Assembly (NCBI RefSeq): GCF_016920785.2
Contig: NW_024609857.1
Location: 127,465,094-127,529,093, forward strand
Direction: 5' to 3'
Source: Ixodes scapularis
Lineage: Eukaryota > Arthropoda > Arachnida > Ixodida > Ixodidae
Length of the DNA stretch: 64,000 nucleotides
Below the pieces are notes generated by a model. It did no database searches. It was not told the DNA's origin and saw only the letters and a list, made by a program, of their open reading frames with translations. Of the stretch, positions 63,856 to 64,000 are shown in pieces. Position 1 is the first letter of the stretch. Each line of letters starts with the position of its first letter. A program made the translations under genes and the position numbers.

Positions 63856-64000
63856 TCGGATCAGCCGCCTGATGCCGAAGACTTTCAAGCGTATGGTTGA
63901 AATATCAAGTTGCAAACAATCCATCCCGATACCGTACGTACGGGCTGCTGCGCCGATCAAAGCTCAGACCGCCGAAGACAGCCAGCTGATATGCGGCGCC
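63856..64000. other. Unassigned right edge
   Basis: Short non-repetitive sequence after the satellite; nothing recognised. Confidence 0.3.

Overview
The window looks like repeat-rich, mostly non-coding DNA from an arthropod, probably a chelicerate and most plausibly a hard tick. There are no bacterial-style operons. It holds diverged Gypsy, LINE and Penelope-like fragments, tRNA-derived SINE-like heads, many hAT, piggyBac-like and foldback elements, compound microsatellites and one 100-N assembly gap. The tick assignment is inference from the repeat families; no conserved single-copy host gene fixes it.

Layout. 0.6-2.2 kb: a foldback element with ~440-bp arms, each carrying a tRNA-like Pol III unit. 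2.8-5.5 kb: three copies of an unnamed repeat that all end at (TA)n tracts, two of them forming a large palindrome. 5.8-11.1 kb: a tRNA-like SINE head, LINE ORF1 and LINE RT fragments, a GAATTC-rich satellite, and a hAT MITE inserted in the LINE. 11.1-14.9 kb: assembly gap, an ~82-copy 33-bp coding minisatellite inside a minus-strand gag-like gene, then its PBS and LTR. 14.9-18.1 kb: a piggyBac-like MITE, a Penelope-like fragment and a 1.2-kb hAT element. 19.2-22.0 kb: a three-exon candidate host gene of unknown function. 22.4-25.5 kb: a broken Gypsy copy whose integrase ends at a snap-back junction. 26.5-29.4 kb: simple repeats, foldbacks and a 17-18-bp minisatellite. 29-40 kb: largely unassigned, with CRE-bearing repeats, a cluster of perfect palindromes, two CTCF-like sites (the second at 47.9 kb) and a fragment of an arthropod CxxC family.

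40.4-46.3 kb is a 5.9-kb hAT transposon with an exact 8-bp target duplication. It carries a decayed two-exon transposase, and a second hAT with its own 8-bp duplication sits inside it. 52.9-58.7 kb is a structurally complete Gypsy retrotransposon: 378-bp LTRs that are identical by eye, a 4-bp TSD, PBS, PPT, gag with one premature stop, and an intact 1,173-codon pol with all catalytic residues checked. It lies in what looks like an older LTR-like sequence. 60-64 kb holds duplicated protein-like segments, a dead LINE, a pol fragment related to the complete Gypsy and a 71-bp satellite.

Functionally the window is a record of nested transposition. Only the 52.9-58.7 kb Gypsy looks recently active. 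The most unusual items are the hendecad-coding array that stays open in all frames, the inverted Pol III foldback, the TA-tract-anchored palindrome family and the unexplained three-exon gene.
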